Shown here one piece after another: positions 31,767-40,499 of a DNA stretch of 64,000 nt. Source of the stretch: Nonomuraea thailandensis (GTDB lineage: Bacteria; Actinomycetota; Actinomycetes; Streptosporangiales; Streptosporangiaceae); NCBI RefSeq assembly GCF_024172165.1, contig NZ_JAMZEB010000002.1, positions 2,315,501-2,379,500 of the forward strand, given 5' to 3'. The position numbers were made by a program, and so were the translations under genes. How positions within the stretch are numbered: the first letter of the stretch is position 1; each line of letters starts with the position of its first letter. The notes below the pieces were generated by a model. It saw nothing but the letters and a program-made list of their open reading frames with translations, was not told the DNA's origin and did no database searches.

Positions 31767-32738
31767 TCAGGCGAGGGGACGGGCGGCCGGAAGGCGGAGG
31801 CGGTCGACGGCCTCGCGGCGGGTGCGCTCCGGGCGGCGGTCGTAGCGGGCCGTGGTGGCCGGCGAGGCGTGCCCCACGAGGGCCTGCGCCGTCGCCAGGT
31901 CCACCCCGGCGTCCAGCAGCTCGCCGATGAACGTACGGCGGAAGTCGTGCGCCGTGCGCCGCGACGCCCCCGCCTCCCCGAACCGCCGGGTCAGGATGTC
32001 GGCGATGCCCTGCCCGGTCAGCCCCACCGGCCGCCCGTCACGCGTACGCAGCCGCCCCGCCTTGCTGATCGGGCTGAAGAGCGCCCCCGGCCCGTTGCCG
32101 CGCAGCGCCAGCCACCGCTCCACCAGCCCGATCGCGTCCGTCGTCAGGTAGACCAGGCGCTCCTTGTCGCGCTTGCCGCGCACCCGCAGCGACCGCGACC
32201 CCGGGTCGTAGTCGGCCAGCGTCAGCCCGCCGAGCTCGGCGCGGCGGCAGCCGGTCGAGTACAGCACGGAGATCAGCGCCGCGTCGCGCACCCCGGCGGG
32301 CGAGTCGTCGCACGCCGACAGCGCCGCGCCCACCACCTCGGGCGGCACATGGTGCCCGGCGGGCAGGCGGCTCTGCCGCACCGGGGCCAGGTCGGAGGCG
32401 CGGGCGAGGTCCTCGGCGCTGGTCTGCCCCAGCCGCCACGCCTCCTTCAGCACCCGCCGCAGTGCCACCAGGTGCTTGTTCACGTACGCCGCCGACCACC
32501 CCTGGTCGGTGAGCATCGTACGGATCCGCACGGTGTGCTCGTACCGCAGCAGGTGCCAGGGCTGCCCCGCCCCCGTCGCGCTGTCGTCGCCGGTCAGCAG
32601 CTTGGCCAGCCGATCGAGACAGCCGCGCATCGTGCGCCGCGACTCGGGGCTGGTCAGGGAGTCGAGATAGACGTGGTACGGGTCGCGCGCCGGCTCGACC
32701 GGCAGCGCTCCCGGCACGGACACGGCAGGCAGGCTCAC
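31767..32738 (-). CDS. Tyrosine recombinase/integrase
   Basis: 323 residues. N-terminal SAM-like DNA-binding domain (about 15-110, YHVYLDSLTSPESRRTMRGCLDRLA) and a catalytic domain with the full active site: Arg in STGCRRAELGGL, Lys in GKRDKER, HDFRR (His-x-x-Arg), GHAS and Tyr in TTARYDRR. Length and layout match XerC/D-like and small phage-type integrases. No other phage or element gene, tRNA or attachment site is visible, so it is either a domesticated recombinase or what is left of an integrated element. A set of short tandem repeats lies just upstream. Confidence 0.88.
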   Translation of the reverse strand: MSLPAVSVPGALPVEPARDPYHVYLDSLTSPESRRTMRGCLDRLAKLLTGDDSATGAGQPWHLLRYEHTVRIRTMLTDQGWSAAYVNKHLVALRRVLKEAWRLGQTSAEDLARASDLAPVRQSRLPAGHHVPPEVVGAALSACDDSPAGVRDAALISVLYSTGCRRAELGGLTLADYDPGSRSLRVRGKRDKERLVYLTTDAIGLVERWLALRGNGPGALFSPISKAGRLRTRDGRPVGLTGQGIADILTRRFGEAGASRRTAHDFRRTFIGELLDAGVDLATAQALVGHASPATTARYDRRPERTRREAVDRLRLPAARPLA

Positions 32739-32789
32739 CCTGACGATCTTACGAAGGATCGGGCGAGCCCGCCCAGGCCGCCGCTCGAA

Positions 32790-32870
32790 CGGGCCGCGTC
32801 AAAAGGGGCCGTGTCAAAGGGGCCGCGCCGATGGGGCCGGTCGGAAGGGCCGCGTCAGAAGGGCCCGGTC
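32790..32870. repeat. Imperfect 14-bp tandem repeats
   Basis: Six degenerate units begin GGGCCGCGTCAAAAG, GGGCCGTGTCAAAG, GGGCCGCGCCGATG, GGGCCGGTCGGAAG, GGCCGCGTCAGAAG and GGCCCGGTCAG. They fill the space between the recombinase and the TPP enzyme gene and run over the latter's stop codon at 32855. Confidence 0.75.
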
Positions 32871-34510
32871 AGCTCGCCCAGCTTGTCGGTCAGCTCCAGG
32901 TTCGCGGAGTAGTCCACCGGCACCGCGATCACCGACACCACGTCATCGGCCAGCGCCTTGCGCAACGTCGGCAGCAGCTCCTCCGCGCTCCCGATCCGGT
33001 AGCCGCGCGCCCCGAAGCTCTCCGCGTACTTCACGAAGTCGGGGTTGCCGAAGGCCACGTTGGAGTCGCGCCCCAGCTCCAGGTCCATCTTCCACTCGAT
33101 CAGCCCGTACGCGCCGTCCTCCCACACCAGCACCACGAACGGGACGCGCTCCCGCACGGCCGTCTCCAGCTCCTGCGAGTTCATCAGGAACGCCCCGTCG
33201 CCCGTGGCCGCCAGCACCCGCCGCCGCGGATACGCGAGCTTGGCGGCCAGCGCCCCCGGCACGGCGAACCCCATCGACGACAGCCCGTTGGAGACCAGCA
33301 TCGTGTTCGGCTCGTACGTCGGGTACATGCGGGCCATCCACATCTTCACCGCGCCCGTGTCGGCCAGCACGATGTCCTCGCGCCCCATGGCCGCGCGGAT
33401 GTCGGCCACCACCCGCCGCGGCGACAGCGGGAACCCGCTCTCGGCCCGCCCCTGCTCCAGCTCCTCCCGCAGCATGCGGCGGATCTTCTCGCCGGTGCCG
33501 TTGATCTCGAACCGCCGGTGCACGGCGTCCGCCAGCACGTGCAGCGACCGCGAGATGTCCCCGTGCACGCCGACCGCCACCGGGTAGTGGTCGTCCACCT
33601 CGGCGGGGAACCGGTGAATGTGGATGATCTGCTTGTCCCGCTCCGGGTTGATCTTGACCGGGTCGAACTCCTGCAGCTCGTACCCGACGCTGATCAGCAC
33701 GTCGGCCTCGTCGAAGCCGAAGTTCACGTAGTCGTGCCGCATGAACCCCACCGCGCCCAGCGCGTGCCGGTGGTCGTCGGGGAAGACCCCCTTGCCGTTG
33801 AACGTGGTCGCCACCGGCAGCCCCAGCCGCTCGGAGAAGCGGACGAGCGCCTGCGCGGCCCCCGCCCGGGTCGCCCCGTGACCGGCCAGCACGATCGGCC
33901 TGCGCGCGGTGGCCAGGATGTCGGCGGCGCGGGCGATCTGGGCGGGGGAGGGGTCCTGGGGGCGTACGACGTTCACCGGCAGCGGGCGCAGGCCGTCGGG
34001 GACCGGCGCGGACTCGACGTCCTCGGGGATGGCCAGGTAGACGGCGCCCGGCCGTTCGGTCTGGGCGGTCTTGAACGCCTTGCGGATCAGCTCGGGCAGC
34101 GCCCGCGCCGAGGGCGCCAGCTCCGCCCACTTGGTGATCGGACGGAACAGCGACACCAGGTCCACCACCTGGTGCGACTCCTTGTAGATGCGGTCGAGCC
34201 CGACCTGCGCCGTGATCGCCACCACCGGCGTGCTGTTGGTGGTGGCGTCGGCCACGCCGAGCTGCAGGTTGATCGCCCCGGGCCCGAGCGTGGCCGACGC
34301 CACGCCCGCCTTGCCGGTGAGCCTGCCGTAGATCTCCGCCATGAACGCCGCGCCCTGCTCGTGACGGACGAGCACGTAACGGATCGAGGAGTCCTTGAGC
34401 GCGTCGACGAAGTGAATGTTCTCCTCGCCCGGGATGCCGAAGACGTACTCGACGCCCTCCGCCTCCAGAGCCTGCACGATGAGCCGGGCCGCGTCGGCCT
34501 GCGCTGCCAT
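32855..34510 (-). CDS. Thiamine-pyrophosphate enzyme (acetolactate synthase-like)
   Basis: 551 residues with the three domains of the POX/AHAS family: PYR domain (VEYVFGIPGEENIHFVDAL, RHEQGAAFMAEIYGRLTGK with the catalytic Glu), central domain (RRPIVLAGHGATRAGAAQAL) and PP domain with the TPP motif GDGAFLMNSQEL. The family includes acetolactate synthase, which joins two pyruvates; this copy has no small-subunit gene beside it and may be a catabolic isoenzyme or another 2-oxoacid carboligase. The ATG at 34510 fits the family start. It diverges from a flavoprotein dehydrogenase. Confidence 0.85.
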   Translation of the reverse strand: MAAQADAARLIVQALEAEGVEYVFGIPGEENIHFVDALKDSSIRYVLVRHEQGAAFMAEIYGRLTGKAGVASATLGPGAINLQLGVADATTNSTPVVAITAQVGLDRIYKESHQVVDLVSLFRPITKWAELAPSARALPELIRKAFKTAQTERPGAVYLAIPEDVESAPVPDGLRPLPVNVVRPQDPSPAQIARAADILATARRPIVLAGHGATRAGAAQALVRFSERLGLPVATTFNGKGVFPDDHRHALGAVGFMRHDYVNFGFDEADVLISVGYELQEFDPVKINPERDKQIIHIHRFPAEVDDHYPVAVGVHGDISRSLHVLADAVHRRFEINGTGEKIRRMLREELEQGRAESGFPLSPRRVVADIRAAMGREDIVLADTGAVKMWMARMYPTYEPNTMLVSNGLSSMGFAVPGALAAKLAYPRRRVLAATGDGAFLMNSQELETAVRERVPFVVLVWEDGAYGLIEWKMDLELGRDSNVAFGNPDFVKYAESFGARGYRIGSAEELLPTLRKALADDVVSVIAVPVDYSANLELTDKLGELTGPF

Positions 34511-34660
34511 GCGAAACGCCTTCTTCCATGAACGACTGCACTCGGTGGAGCACGGAAGTGGGGACATTCATTCCAGGACGGCGAAGCTGTCACAGATCGC
34601 GTCGCCATCCGGTCTTGTTTCCGAAGTGCCATCGCCGACACGGGTCAGAAGGAACACGAT

Positions 34661-36391
34661 ATGCATGCGCTGGAGAACCGGATCGCCACCCCAGTCCTGG
34701 TGATCGGCACGGGAGGGGCCGGGCTGCGGGCCGCGATCGAGCTCGCCGAGCGCGGGGTCGGCGTCCTGGCCGTGGGCAAGCGGCCGAAGGCGGACGCGCA
34801 CACGACGCTGGCGGCGGGCGGCGTCAACGCGGCGCTGGCCACGATGGACCCTGAGGACAGCTGGCAGCAGCACGCGGCCGACACGCTCAAGGAGAGCTAT
34901 CTGCTCGCCCATCCGGAGACGGTGCGCATCGTCACCGAGGGGGCGGCGCGCGGGATCGAGGATCTGGAGCGGTACGGAATGCCGTTCGCGCGCGAGCCGG
35001 ACGGGCGGATCTCCCTGCGCTTCTTCGGCGCCCACAGCTACCGGCGCACCGCCTACGCCGGCGACTACACCGGCCTGGAGATCCAGCGCACCCTGATCAA
35101 CCGGGCGGCCCAGCTCCGGATCCCCGTCCTCGACACCGTGTACGTCACCCGCCTGCTGGTCCGCGACGGCGCGGTCTTCGGCGCGTACGGGTTCGACCTG
35201 ACCGACGGCAGCCGGTACGTCGTCCACGCCGACGCGGTGATCCTGGCCACCGGCGGGCACACCCGGATCTGGCGGCGCACCTCCTCGCGGCGTGACGAGA
35301 ACACCGGCGACTCCTTCCGCCTGGCTGTCCTGGCCGGCTGCCGCATCCGGGACGCCGAGCTTGTGCAGTTCCACCCGTCGGGTCTCATCGCGCCCGAGAG
35401 CGCGGCCGGCACGCTCGTCTCCGAGGCGGCCAGGGGGGAGGGCGGGATCCTGCGCAACGGGCTCGGGGAGCGCTTCATGGAGCGGTACGACCCGGAGCGC
35501 ATGGAGCTGTCCACGCGGGATCGCGTCGCGCTGGCCGCGTACACCGAGATCAAGCAGGGCCGCGGCACCCCGGATGGAGGCGTCTGGCTGGACGTGTCCC
35601 ACCTGCCGCGCGAGACGATCATGACCCGGCTGCCCCGCGTCTACCAGACGCTGCTGGAGCTGCAGATGCTCGACATCACCAGGCAGCCGATCGAGATCGC
35701 GCCGACCGCGCACTACTCGATGGGCGGCGTCTGGGTGCGGCCCGAGGACCACGGCACCGGTGTCGACGGCCTGTACGCGATCGGGGAGGCGGCCAGCGGG
35801 CTGCACGGCGCCAACCGGCTGGGCGGCAACTCGCTCATCGAGCTGCTGGTCTACGGCCGCCTCGCCGGGCAGGCGGCGGCCGAGCACTCCGCGGGCCTGG
35901 AGGCCCAGCGCCGCTCGGCCGGGGCGGTCGCCGAGGCGCGGGCGGAGGTGGACGAGCTGCTGGCCGCCGACGGCCCCGAGAACGTGCGGGCGCTGCAACG
36001 CGCCCTGCGCGACATCATGACCGAGCACGCCGGGGTGGTGCGCGACGAGAGCGGCCTGCTGCAGGGCCTGGACGAGCTGGCCGCCGTGGAGGCGCGCATG
36101 GGCGACGTCGGCGTGCATCCGGACCTGGCCGGTTTCCAGGACCTGGCGCACGCCTTCGACCTGAAGTCGGCGGCGCTCGCCGCGCGCGCCACGATCGAGA
36201 CCGCGCTGGAGCGGCGCGAGACCCGCGGCTGCCACAACCGCTCCGACCACCCGCGGCTCGACCCCGAGCTGCGGGTCAACCTCGTGTGGTCCGGCCCGGG
36301 AGCGGTGGAACGCGAGGCGATCCCGCCGGTTCCCGCCGCGATCGCGGCGCTGATGCGCGAGGTCTCGACCGCCGGAAAGCTCGTCGAGTAG
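34661..36391 (+). CDS. FAD-dependent succinate dehydrogenase/fumarate reductase-type flavoprotein
   Basis: 576 residues. FAD-binding start VLVIGTGGAGLRAAIELAERG, THTTLAAGGVN-like DAHTTLAAGGVNAAL (histidine equivalent to the covalent flavin site), active-site region QFHPSGLIAPESAAGTLVSEAARGEGGIL, HYSMGGV and GEAASGLHGANRLGGNSL, then the helical C-terminal domain. This is the SdhA/FrdA/NadB family. No iron-sulfur or membrane subunit gene follows, so it is either an L-aspartate oxidase-like or a stand-alone fumarate reductase-type enzyme. Downstream is a universal stress protein gene. Confidence 0.87.
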   Translation: MHALENRIATPVLVIGTGGAGLRAAIELAERGVGVLAVGKRPKADAHTTLAAGGVNAALATMDPEDSWQQHAADTLKESYLLAHPETVRIVTEGAARGIEDLERYGMPFAREPDGRISLRFFGAHSYRRTAYAGDYTGLEIQRTLINRAAQLRIPVLDTVYVTRLLVRDGAVFGAYGFDLTDGSRYVVHADAVILATGGHTRIWRRTSSRRDENTGDSFRLAVLAGCRIRDAELVQFHPSGLIAPESAAGTLVSEAARGEGGILRNGLGERFMERYDPERMELSTRDRVALAAYTEIKQGRGTPDGGVWLDVSHLPRETIMTRLPRVYQTLLELQMLDITRQPIEIAPTAHYSMGGVWVRPEDHGTGVDGLYAIGEAASGLHGANRLGGNSLIELLVYGRLAGQAAAEHSAGLEAQRRSAGAVAEARAEVDELLAADGPENVRALQRALRDIMTEHAGVVRDESGLLQGLDELAAVEARMGDVGVHPDLAGFQDLAHAFDLKSAALAARATIETALERRETRGCHNRSDHPRLDPELRVNLVWSGPGAVEREAIPPVPAAIAALMREVSTAGKLVE

Positions 36392-36435
36392 CCGGCGACC
36401 GGCGACCGGGCAGCACAACTGGAAAGGATGACGTG

Positions 36436-37245
36436 ATGACCCCTGTGATCGTGGGCGTGGACGACTCCGAGGACGGCCTGCGGGCCGTGGAGTGGGCCGC
36501 CGCCGAGGCCGTACGCAGGCGGCGGCCCCTGCGGATCGTGCACGCCTTCATCTGGCCCCTCCTCAACGTGCCCCTGGGGCCCGTGCCGGGAGGGCCGCCC
36601 GAGGGCGGCCTCCAGCACGCCGCCGAACGCGTCCTGGACACCGCGCGGGCCCGCGCGCAGGCGGTCGCGCCCGGCGTGGAGGTGACGACCGACCTGCCGG
36701 AGGGCGAGCCGGTGACCGCGCTGCTGCACCATTCCCGGGAGGCGGAGCTGCTCGTCGTGGGCAGCCGCGGGCTCGGCGAGGTGGGCGGGCTGCTGCTGGG
36801 CTCGGTGGGCGCCCGGCTGGCGGCCGAGGCCGACTGCCCCGTCGTCGTCGTGCGCGGCTCCGCCCGGCCTGGCGGGCCCGTCGTGGTGGGCATCGCCGAC
36901 CCCGGCGAGAGCGAGGCGCTGCTCGCCTTCGCCTGCGCGCACGCCGCCAGGACGGCGGATCCCGTGATGCTGGCGCACGTCGGACCGGCCGATCCGGGCC
37001 GTCCGCCGCTGCCGGACCCCGACCTGGCCCGGTGGCGGGAACGTTTCCCCACGGTCACGTTCGACCAGGAGACGCTGACCGGGCGCCCGGGCAAGGCGCT
37101 GACGCACGCCGCCGAGCAGGCGTCCCTGCTCGTGGTGGGCTCGCACCACCGCCACGAGCTCGGCGCGCTGCTGCACGGCTCGGTCAGCCAGAACGTGCTG
37201 CACCACGCCGGCTGCCCGGTGGCGGTCATCCGCGGCGGCGCATAG
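36436..37245 (+). CDS. Universal stress protein, two tandem UspA domains
   Basis: 269 residues. Each half ends with the ATP-binding signature: GSRGLGEVGGLLLGSVGARLA with CPVVVVRG in the first, GSHHRHELGALLHGSVSQNVL with CPVAVIRG in the second. Start: VIVGVDDSEDGLRAVEWAA. Double-domain Usp proteins are typical actinobacterial dormancy/redox-response proteins. AAAGGA precedes the ATG. It follows the flavoprotein by about 45 bp and may be cotranscribed. Confidence 0.92.
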   Translation: MTPVIVGVDDSEDGLRAVEWAAAEAVRRRRPLRIVHAFIWPLLNVPLGPVPGGPPEGGLQHAAERVLDTARARAQAVAPGVEVTTDLPEGEPVTALLHHSREAELLVVGSRGLGEVGGLLLGSVGARLAAEADCPVVVVRGSARPGGPVVVGIADPGESEALLAFACAHAARTADPVMLAHVGPADPGRPPLPDPDLARWRERFPTVTFDQETLTGRPGKALTHAAEQASLLVVGSHHRHELGALLHGSVSQNVLHHAGCPVAVIRGGA

Positions 37246-37351
37246 GCCACGAGAAATTTCCCGGGATCCGTCACGAGCGCGCGGGGCTGTCCGGTCTTAG
37301 CTGACGACCGGGTGGCGACAAGGTGACCCGGCGAACGAGAGAGGAATCCGC

Positions 37352-38110
37352 ATGAAGATCGTGGTGATCGGCGGGACCGGCCTGATCGGGTCGAAGCTGG
37401 TGGCGAAGCTGGGCGAGCACGGTCACGAGGCGGTCGCGGCCTCGCCGAACACCGGCGTGAACACCCTCACGGGGGAGGGCCTGGCCGAGGTGCTGGCGGG
37501 CGCCCAGGTGGTCGTCGACGTGTCGAACTCGCCGTCGTTCGAGCGGGCCGCGGTGCTGGAGTTCTTCGAGACCTCCACGGGCAACCTGCTGGCGGCCGAG
37601 AAGGCGGCGGGCGTGGGCCACCACGTCGCGGTGTCGATCGTGGGCACGGAGCGCATGCCGGACAACGGCTACTTCGCGGCGAAGATCGCCCAGGAGCAGC
37701 TGATCGAGAAGTCGGGGGTGCCGTTCTCGCTGGTGCACTCGACCCAGTTCTTCGAGTTCGCCCGCGGCATCGCCGACGAGGCCACCGTGGACGGCAAGGT
37801 GCACATCGCGCCGGTGCTCTTCCAGCCGATCGCCGGCGACGACGTGGCCAAGGCGGTCGGCAGGACGGCGGTCGGCACGCCGCTGAACGGCAGGGTCGAG
37901 ATCGCCGGGCCGCAGCAGTACCGGATGGACGAGTTCTTCCGCAAGGCGCTGACCGCCTGGGGCGACACCCGCGAGGTCGTCACCGACCCGCACGCGCGCT
38001 ACTTCGGCAGCGAGGTGAGCGAGCGGTCGCTGGTCCCCCTCGACGACAACGCCGTGCTGGGCACGATCACCTACCGGGACTGGCTCGGCAGCTCCGGCGC
38101 GGGCAAGTAG
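37352..38110 (+). CDS. NmrA/SDR-like NAD(P)-binding protein
   Basis: 252 residues. The dinucleotide motif is VVIGGTGLIGSKLVAKL at the extreme N-terminus, followed by a short acidic strand and VSNSPSFERAAVLEF. The atypical SDR pattern without a clear YxxxK pair (AAKIAQEQLIEKSG carries the Lys) places it with NmrA-like and NAD(P)H-sensing proteins. GAGAGAGGAA precedes the ATG. Function beyond nucleotide binding cannot be inferred. Confidence 0.85.
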   Translation: MKIVVIGGTGLIGSKLVAKLGEHGHEAVAASPNTGVNTLTGEGLAEVLAGAQVVVDVSNSPSFERAAVLEFFETSTGNLLAAEKAAGVGHHVAVSIVGTERMPDNGYFAAKIAQEQLIEKSGVPFSLVHSTQFFEFARGIADEATVDGKVHIAPVLFQPIAGDDVAKAVGRTAVGTPLNGRVEIAGPQQYRMDEFFRKALTAWGDTREVVTDPHARYFGSEVSERSLVPLDDNAVLGTITYRDWLGSSGAGK

Positions 38111-38114
38111 GTCC

Positions 38115-38330
38115 GTGACCGCACCGGCGATGGCCGCCGAGTTCGACGACGTCACCGGCTGGACCGCCGAGGCCGTCGAGGAACTCGGACGGCGGCACGC
38201 CATCCCGGCCGCCTGCCGGGGCAGCGCGAGCCCGGCCGCGCTGGCCTGGCCGGCCGAGGCCGGCGCGTTGTCCCCGGGCATGACGCTGCTGGACGTGGGG
38301 GCCGGGGCGGGGGGCCGGCGGCCTGGTGCC
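38115..38330 (+). pseudogene. N-terminal remnant of a SAM methyltransferase
   Basis: A GTG 4 bp after the previous stop opens a frame that runs through RGSASPAALAWPAEAGALSPGMTLLDVGAGAGG, the start of a class I methyltransferase up to motif I. The frame then degrades to basic Arg/Pro-rich sequence; in the next frame the text continues as GGPAAWCLGMFATRH, so a frameshift or junction lies in a G-rich run near 38308-38320. The sequence 38330-38488 does not match the methyltransferase family and I do not recognise it. Confidence 0.55.
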
Positions 38331-38488
38331 TGGGGATGTTCGCGACCCGCCACCGGCCCCACCCGGCCTACGCGCTGGCGGCCGGCCAGGGTGAGCGCTT
38401 CACCCACCTGTTCGCGTCCGGCCAGATCAGCGTGCGGCTGATCCACGCGGTCAGCCGCACATCCACCCGAGCCACCCATGGAGGAAAG

Positions 38489-38713
38489 ATGAGCACCGGC
38501 GAGGACGACTTCCTGCACGAGCTGGAGGTCGAGGTCGAGGCGGAGCTGAGCCTGGTCGAGGCCAGCCGTCCGGAGGAGGTCGCCGGCCTGCCGGTCTCCG
38601 AGTGGCTGTTCGACCCGGCCGAGGCCGAACGCGAGGAGATCGGCCTGCGCGGCCTGCGCGACGCGGTCGAGGTGCTGGAGGACGGCGCGCGGCCGGACGA
38701 CCATGTCGCGTGA
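38489..38713 (+). CDS. Small acidic protein of unknown function
   Basis: 74 residues, about a third Asp or Glu (LHELEVEVEAELSLVEASRPEE), ending DDHVA. The ATG at 38489 is preceded by GGAGGAAAG. No membrane or metal motif; one predicted amphipathic helix. Its last 11 bp overlap the start of the ferritin-like/CDGSH gene, so the two are translationally coupled. A precursor-like peptide or an acidic partner protein is conceivable; I do not recognise the family. Confidence 0.6.
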   Translation: MSTGEDDFLHELEVEVEAELSLVEASRPEEVAGLPVSEWLFDPAEAEREEIGLRGLRDAVEVLEDGARPDDHVA

Positions 38714-40499
38714 GGCGCGCACCGGCCCGCCCGGCGGTCTGCACGAGACGGCCACGTCGCGTGAGGCGCGGATCGACACGCTCGGCAGCCTGCGCGAGCA
38801 CCTGCAGTGGGCGATCGAGCTGGAGCACGCGACGCTGCCGCCGTACCTGTGCGCGCTGTACTCGCTGGACGCGGAGCGCAACCCGGAGGCAGCCGCCATC
38901 GTGAGCAGCGTCTTCGCCGAGGAGATGCTGCACCTGGCGCTGGCCGCGAACCTGCTGAACGCCGTCGGCGGGCAGCCGGTCCTGGACTCGCCGCGGATGC
39001 TCCCGCCCCATCCGCGGCGCCTGCCCCACGGCGACAGGACCCTGGAGCTGTCGCTGGTCCCCTTCGGCGCGGACGCGCTGGAGATGTTCCTGCGCCTCGA
39101 ACGGCCGGCGCCGCCGGGAGCCGCGCCGGAGGGCGACGACTACGAGACGATCGGCCAGTTCTACGCCGCGATCGAGCAGGGGCTGCGCCTCCTGTGCGAC
39201 CGGCTCGGCGAGCAGGAGGTCTTCTCCGGCGACCCGGCCCGCCAGGTGCACGCCGGTCACTTCCGGCACACCGCGGGCCGGCTCGTCGCGGTCCATGACC
39301 TGAAGTCGGCGCTGGAGGCGCTGGAGGAGATCGTCGAGCAGGGCGAGGGCAACTCCCACGGCGAGGTCTGGGACGGCGACAAGGACGTCTTCCACCCCGA
39401 ACGGGACGAGGTCGCCCACTACTACCGCTTCCAGGAGCTCAAGTCCGGCCGGCGCTACCGGCGCGGCGACACCCCGCAGTCCGGCCCCACCGGCGAGCCG
39501 ATCCGGCTCGATCCGGCCGGCGTGCGCCCGATGCCGCCCAACCCGCGCCCGGCCGAGCCGGGCAGCGCGATCCGCCGGGCCCAGGACGAGTTCGACCACA
39601 CCTACTGCGCCGTCCTGCACCTGCTGGAGCGGGCGTTCAACGGCAACCCGAGGCTCCTCGCGGTCGCCACCGGCACCATGTACGCGCTCAAGGCCCAGGC
39701 CCTGGCGCTGATGGAGGCGGGCGCCGGCCCCGCCTTCGGCTACGTGGCGCCGGAACGCCGCCGGTGGAGCTCCGGCGACGAGCGGCGCGTCGTCGTCCTG
39801 CGCGACGGCCCGTACGTCGTCTACGGCGGCGTCCCGCTGCGGCGCAAGCGCAAGATCGTCTCCTCCGGTGACGACGCGCTGACCTGGAAGACCGGCGAGC
39901 CGCTGGAGACCGAGGACACGTACGCGCTGTGCCGCTGCGGCCACTCGGACGCCAAGCCGTTCTGCGACGGGACGCACGCCGTGATCGGGTTCGACGGCAC
40001 GGAGGGCCCGGTCATGCGGCCGTACCGGGAGCTGCAGCACGTGCACGACGGGGCCGGCATCTCGGCGCAACGCGTGGGGGAGCTGTGCGTCCACGCCGCC
40101 TTCTGCATCGGCCGCACCAGGCCGATCGCCGCCATGCTCGCCGACACCGGCGACAGCGACGTGCGCTCCACCATCATGGGCCGCATCGACCACTGCCCCT
40201 CGGGCTCCTACAGCTACGCGCTCGAACGCGGCGGCGAGACGATCGAGCCCGACCTCCCGCAGGCCGTCTCGGTCCTGGAGGAGGAGGACGGTCTGGCGAG
40301 CGCGCTGTGGGTCACCGGCGGGGTGCCGGTGATCCGATCGGACGGCCGCCCGCTGGAGACCCGCAACCGGATGACGCTGTGCCGCTGCGGCCACTCCGGC
40401 AACAAACCGCTGTGCGACGGCACCCACCGGGAGATCGGCTTCCGTGAGGAGCCCTCCCCGGCCACCGATCCCACCACGAGAGAAGGAACGACATCATGA
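38703..40499 (+). CDS. Ferritin-like (VioB/RebD-type) protein fused to CDGSH iron-sulfur modules
   Basis: 598 residues. Residues 25-345 form the ferritin-like domain seen in iminophenyl-pyruvate dimer synthases (LQWAIELEHATLPPYLCALYSL, FAEEMLHLALAANLLNAVGG, HYYRFQEL), with Glu/His positions for a di-iron site. The C-terminal 230 residues hold CDGSH motif 1 (LCRCGHSDAKPFCDGTH), a divergent 4Fe-4S-like segment (CVHAAFCIGRT) and CDGSH motif 2 (LCRCGHSGNKPLCDGTH). CDGSH modules bind 2Fe-2S by three Cys and one His. The fusion implies an iron-dependent oxidoreductase with its own redox relay. Coupled upstream to a small acidic protein and downstream (ATGA) to a hydrolase. Confidence 0.88.
   Translation: MSREARTGPPGGLHETATSREARIDTLGSLREHLQWAIELEHATLPPYLCALYSLDAERNPEAAAIVSSVFAEEMLHLALAANLLNAVGGQPVLDSPRMLPPHPRRLPHGDRTLELSLVPFGADALEMFLRLERPAPPGAAPEGDDYETIGQFYAAIEQGLRLLCDRLGEQEVFSGDPARQVHAGHFRHTAGRLVAVHDLKSALEALEEIVEQGEGNSHGEVWDGDKDVFHPERDEVAHYYRFQELKSGRRYRRGDTPQSGPTGEPIRLDPAGVRPMPPNPRPAEPGSAIRRAQDEFDHTYCAVLHLLERAFNGNPRLLAVATGTMYALKAQALALMEAGAGPAFGYVAPERRRWSSGDERRVVVLRDGPYVVYGGVPLRRKRKIVSSGDDALTWKTGEPLETEDTYALCRCGHSDAKPFCDGTHAVIGFDGTEGPVMRPYRELQHVHDGAGISAQRVGELCVHAAFCIGRTRPIAAMLADTGDSDVRSTIMGRIDHCPSGSYSYALERGGETIEPDLPQAVSVLEEEDGLASALWVTGGVPVIRSDGRPLETRNRMTLCRCGHSGNKPLCDGTHREIGFREEPSPATDPTTREGTTS

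Noticed and set aside
32790..32870. CRISPR-like repeats
   Set aside because: Units are 14 bp, adjacent without spacers, and degenerate; no cas gene is present.
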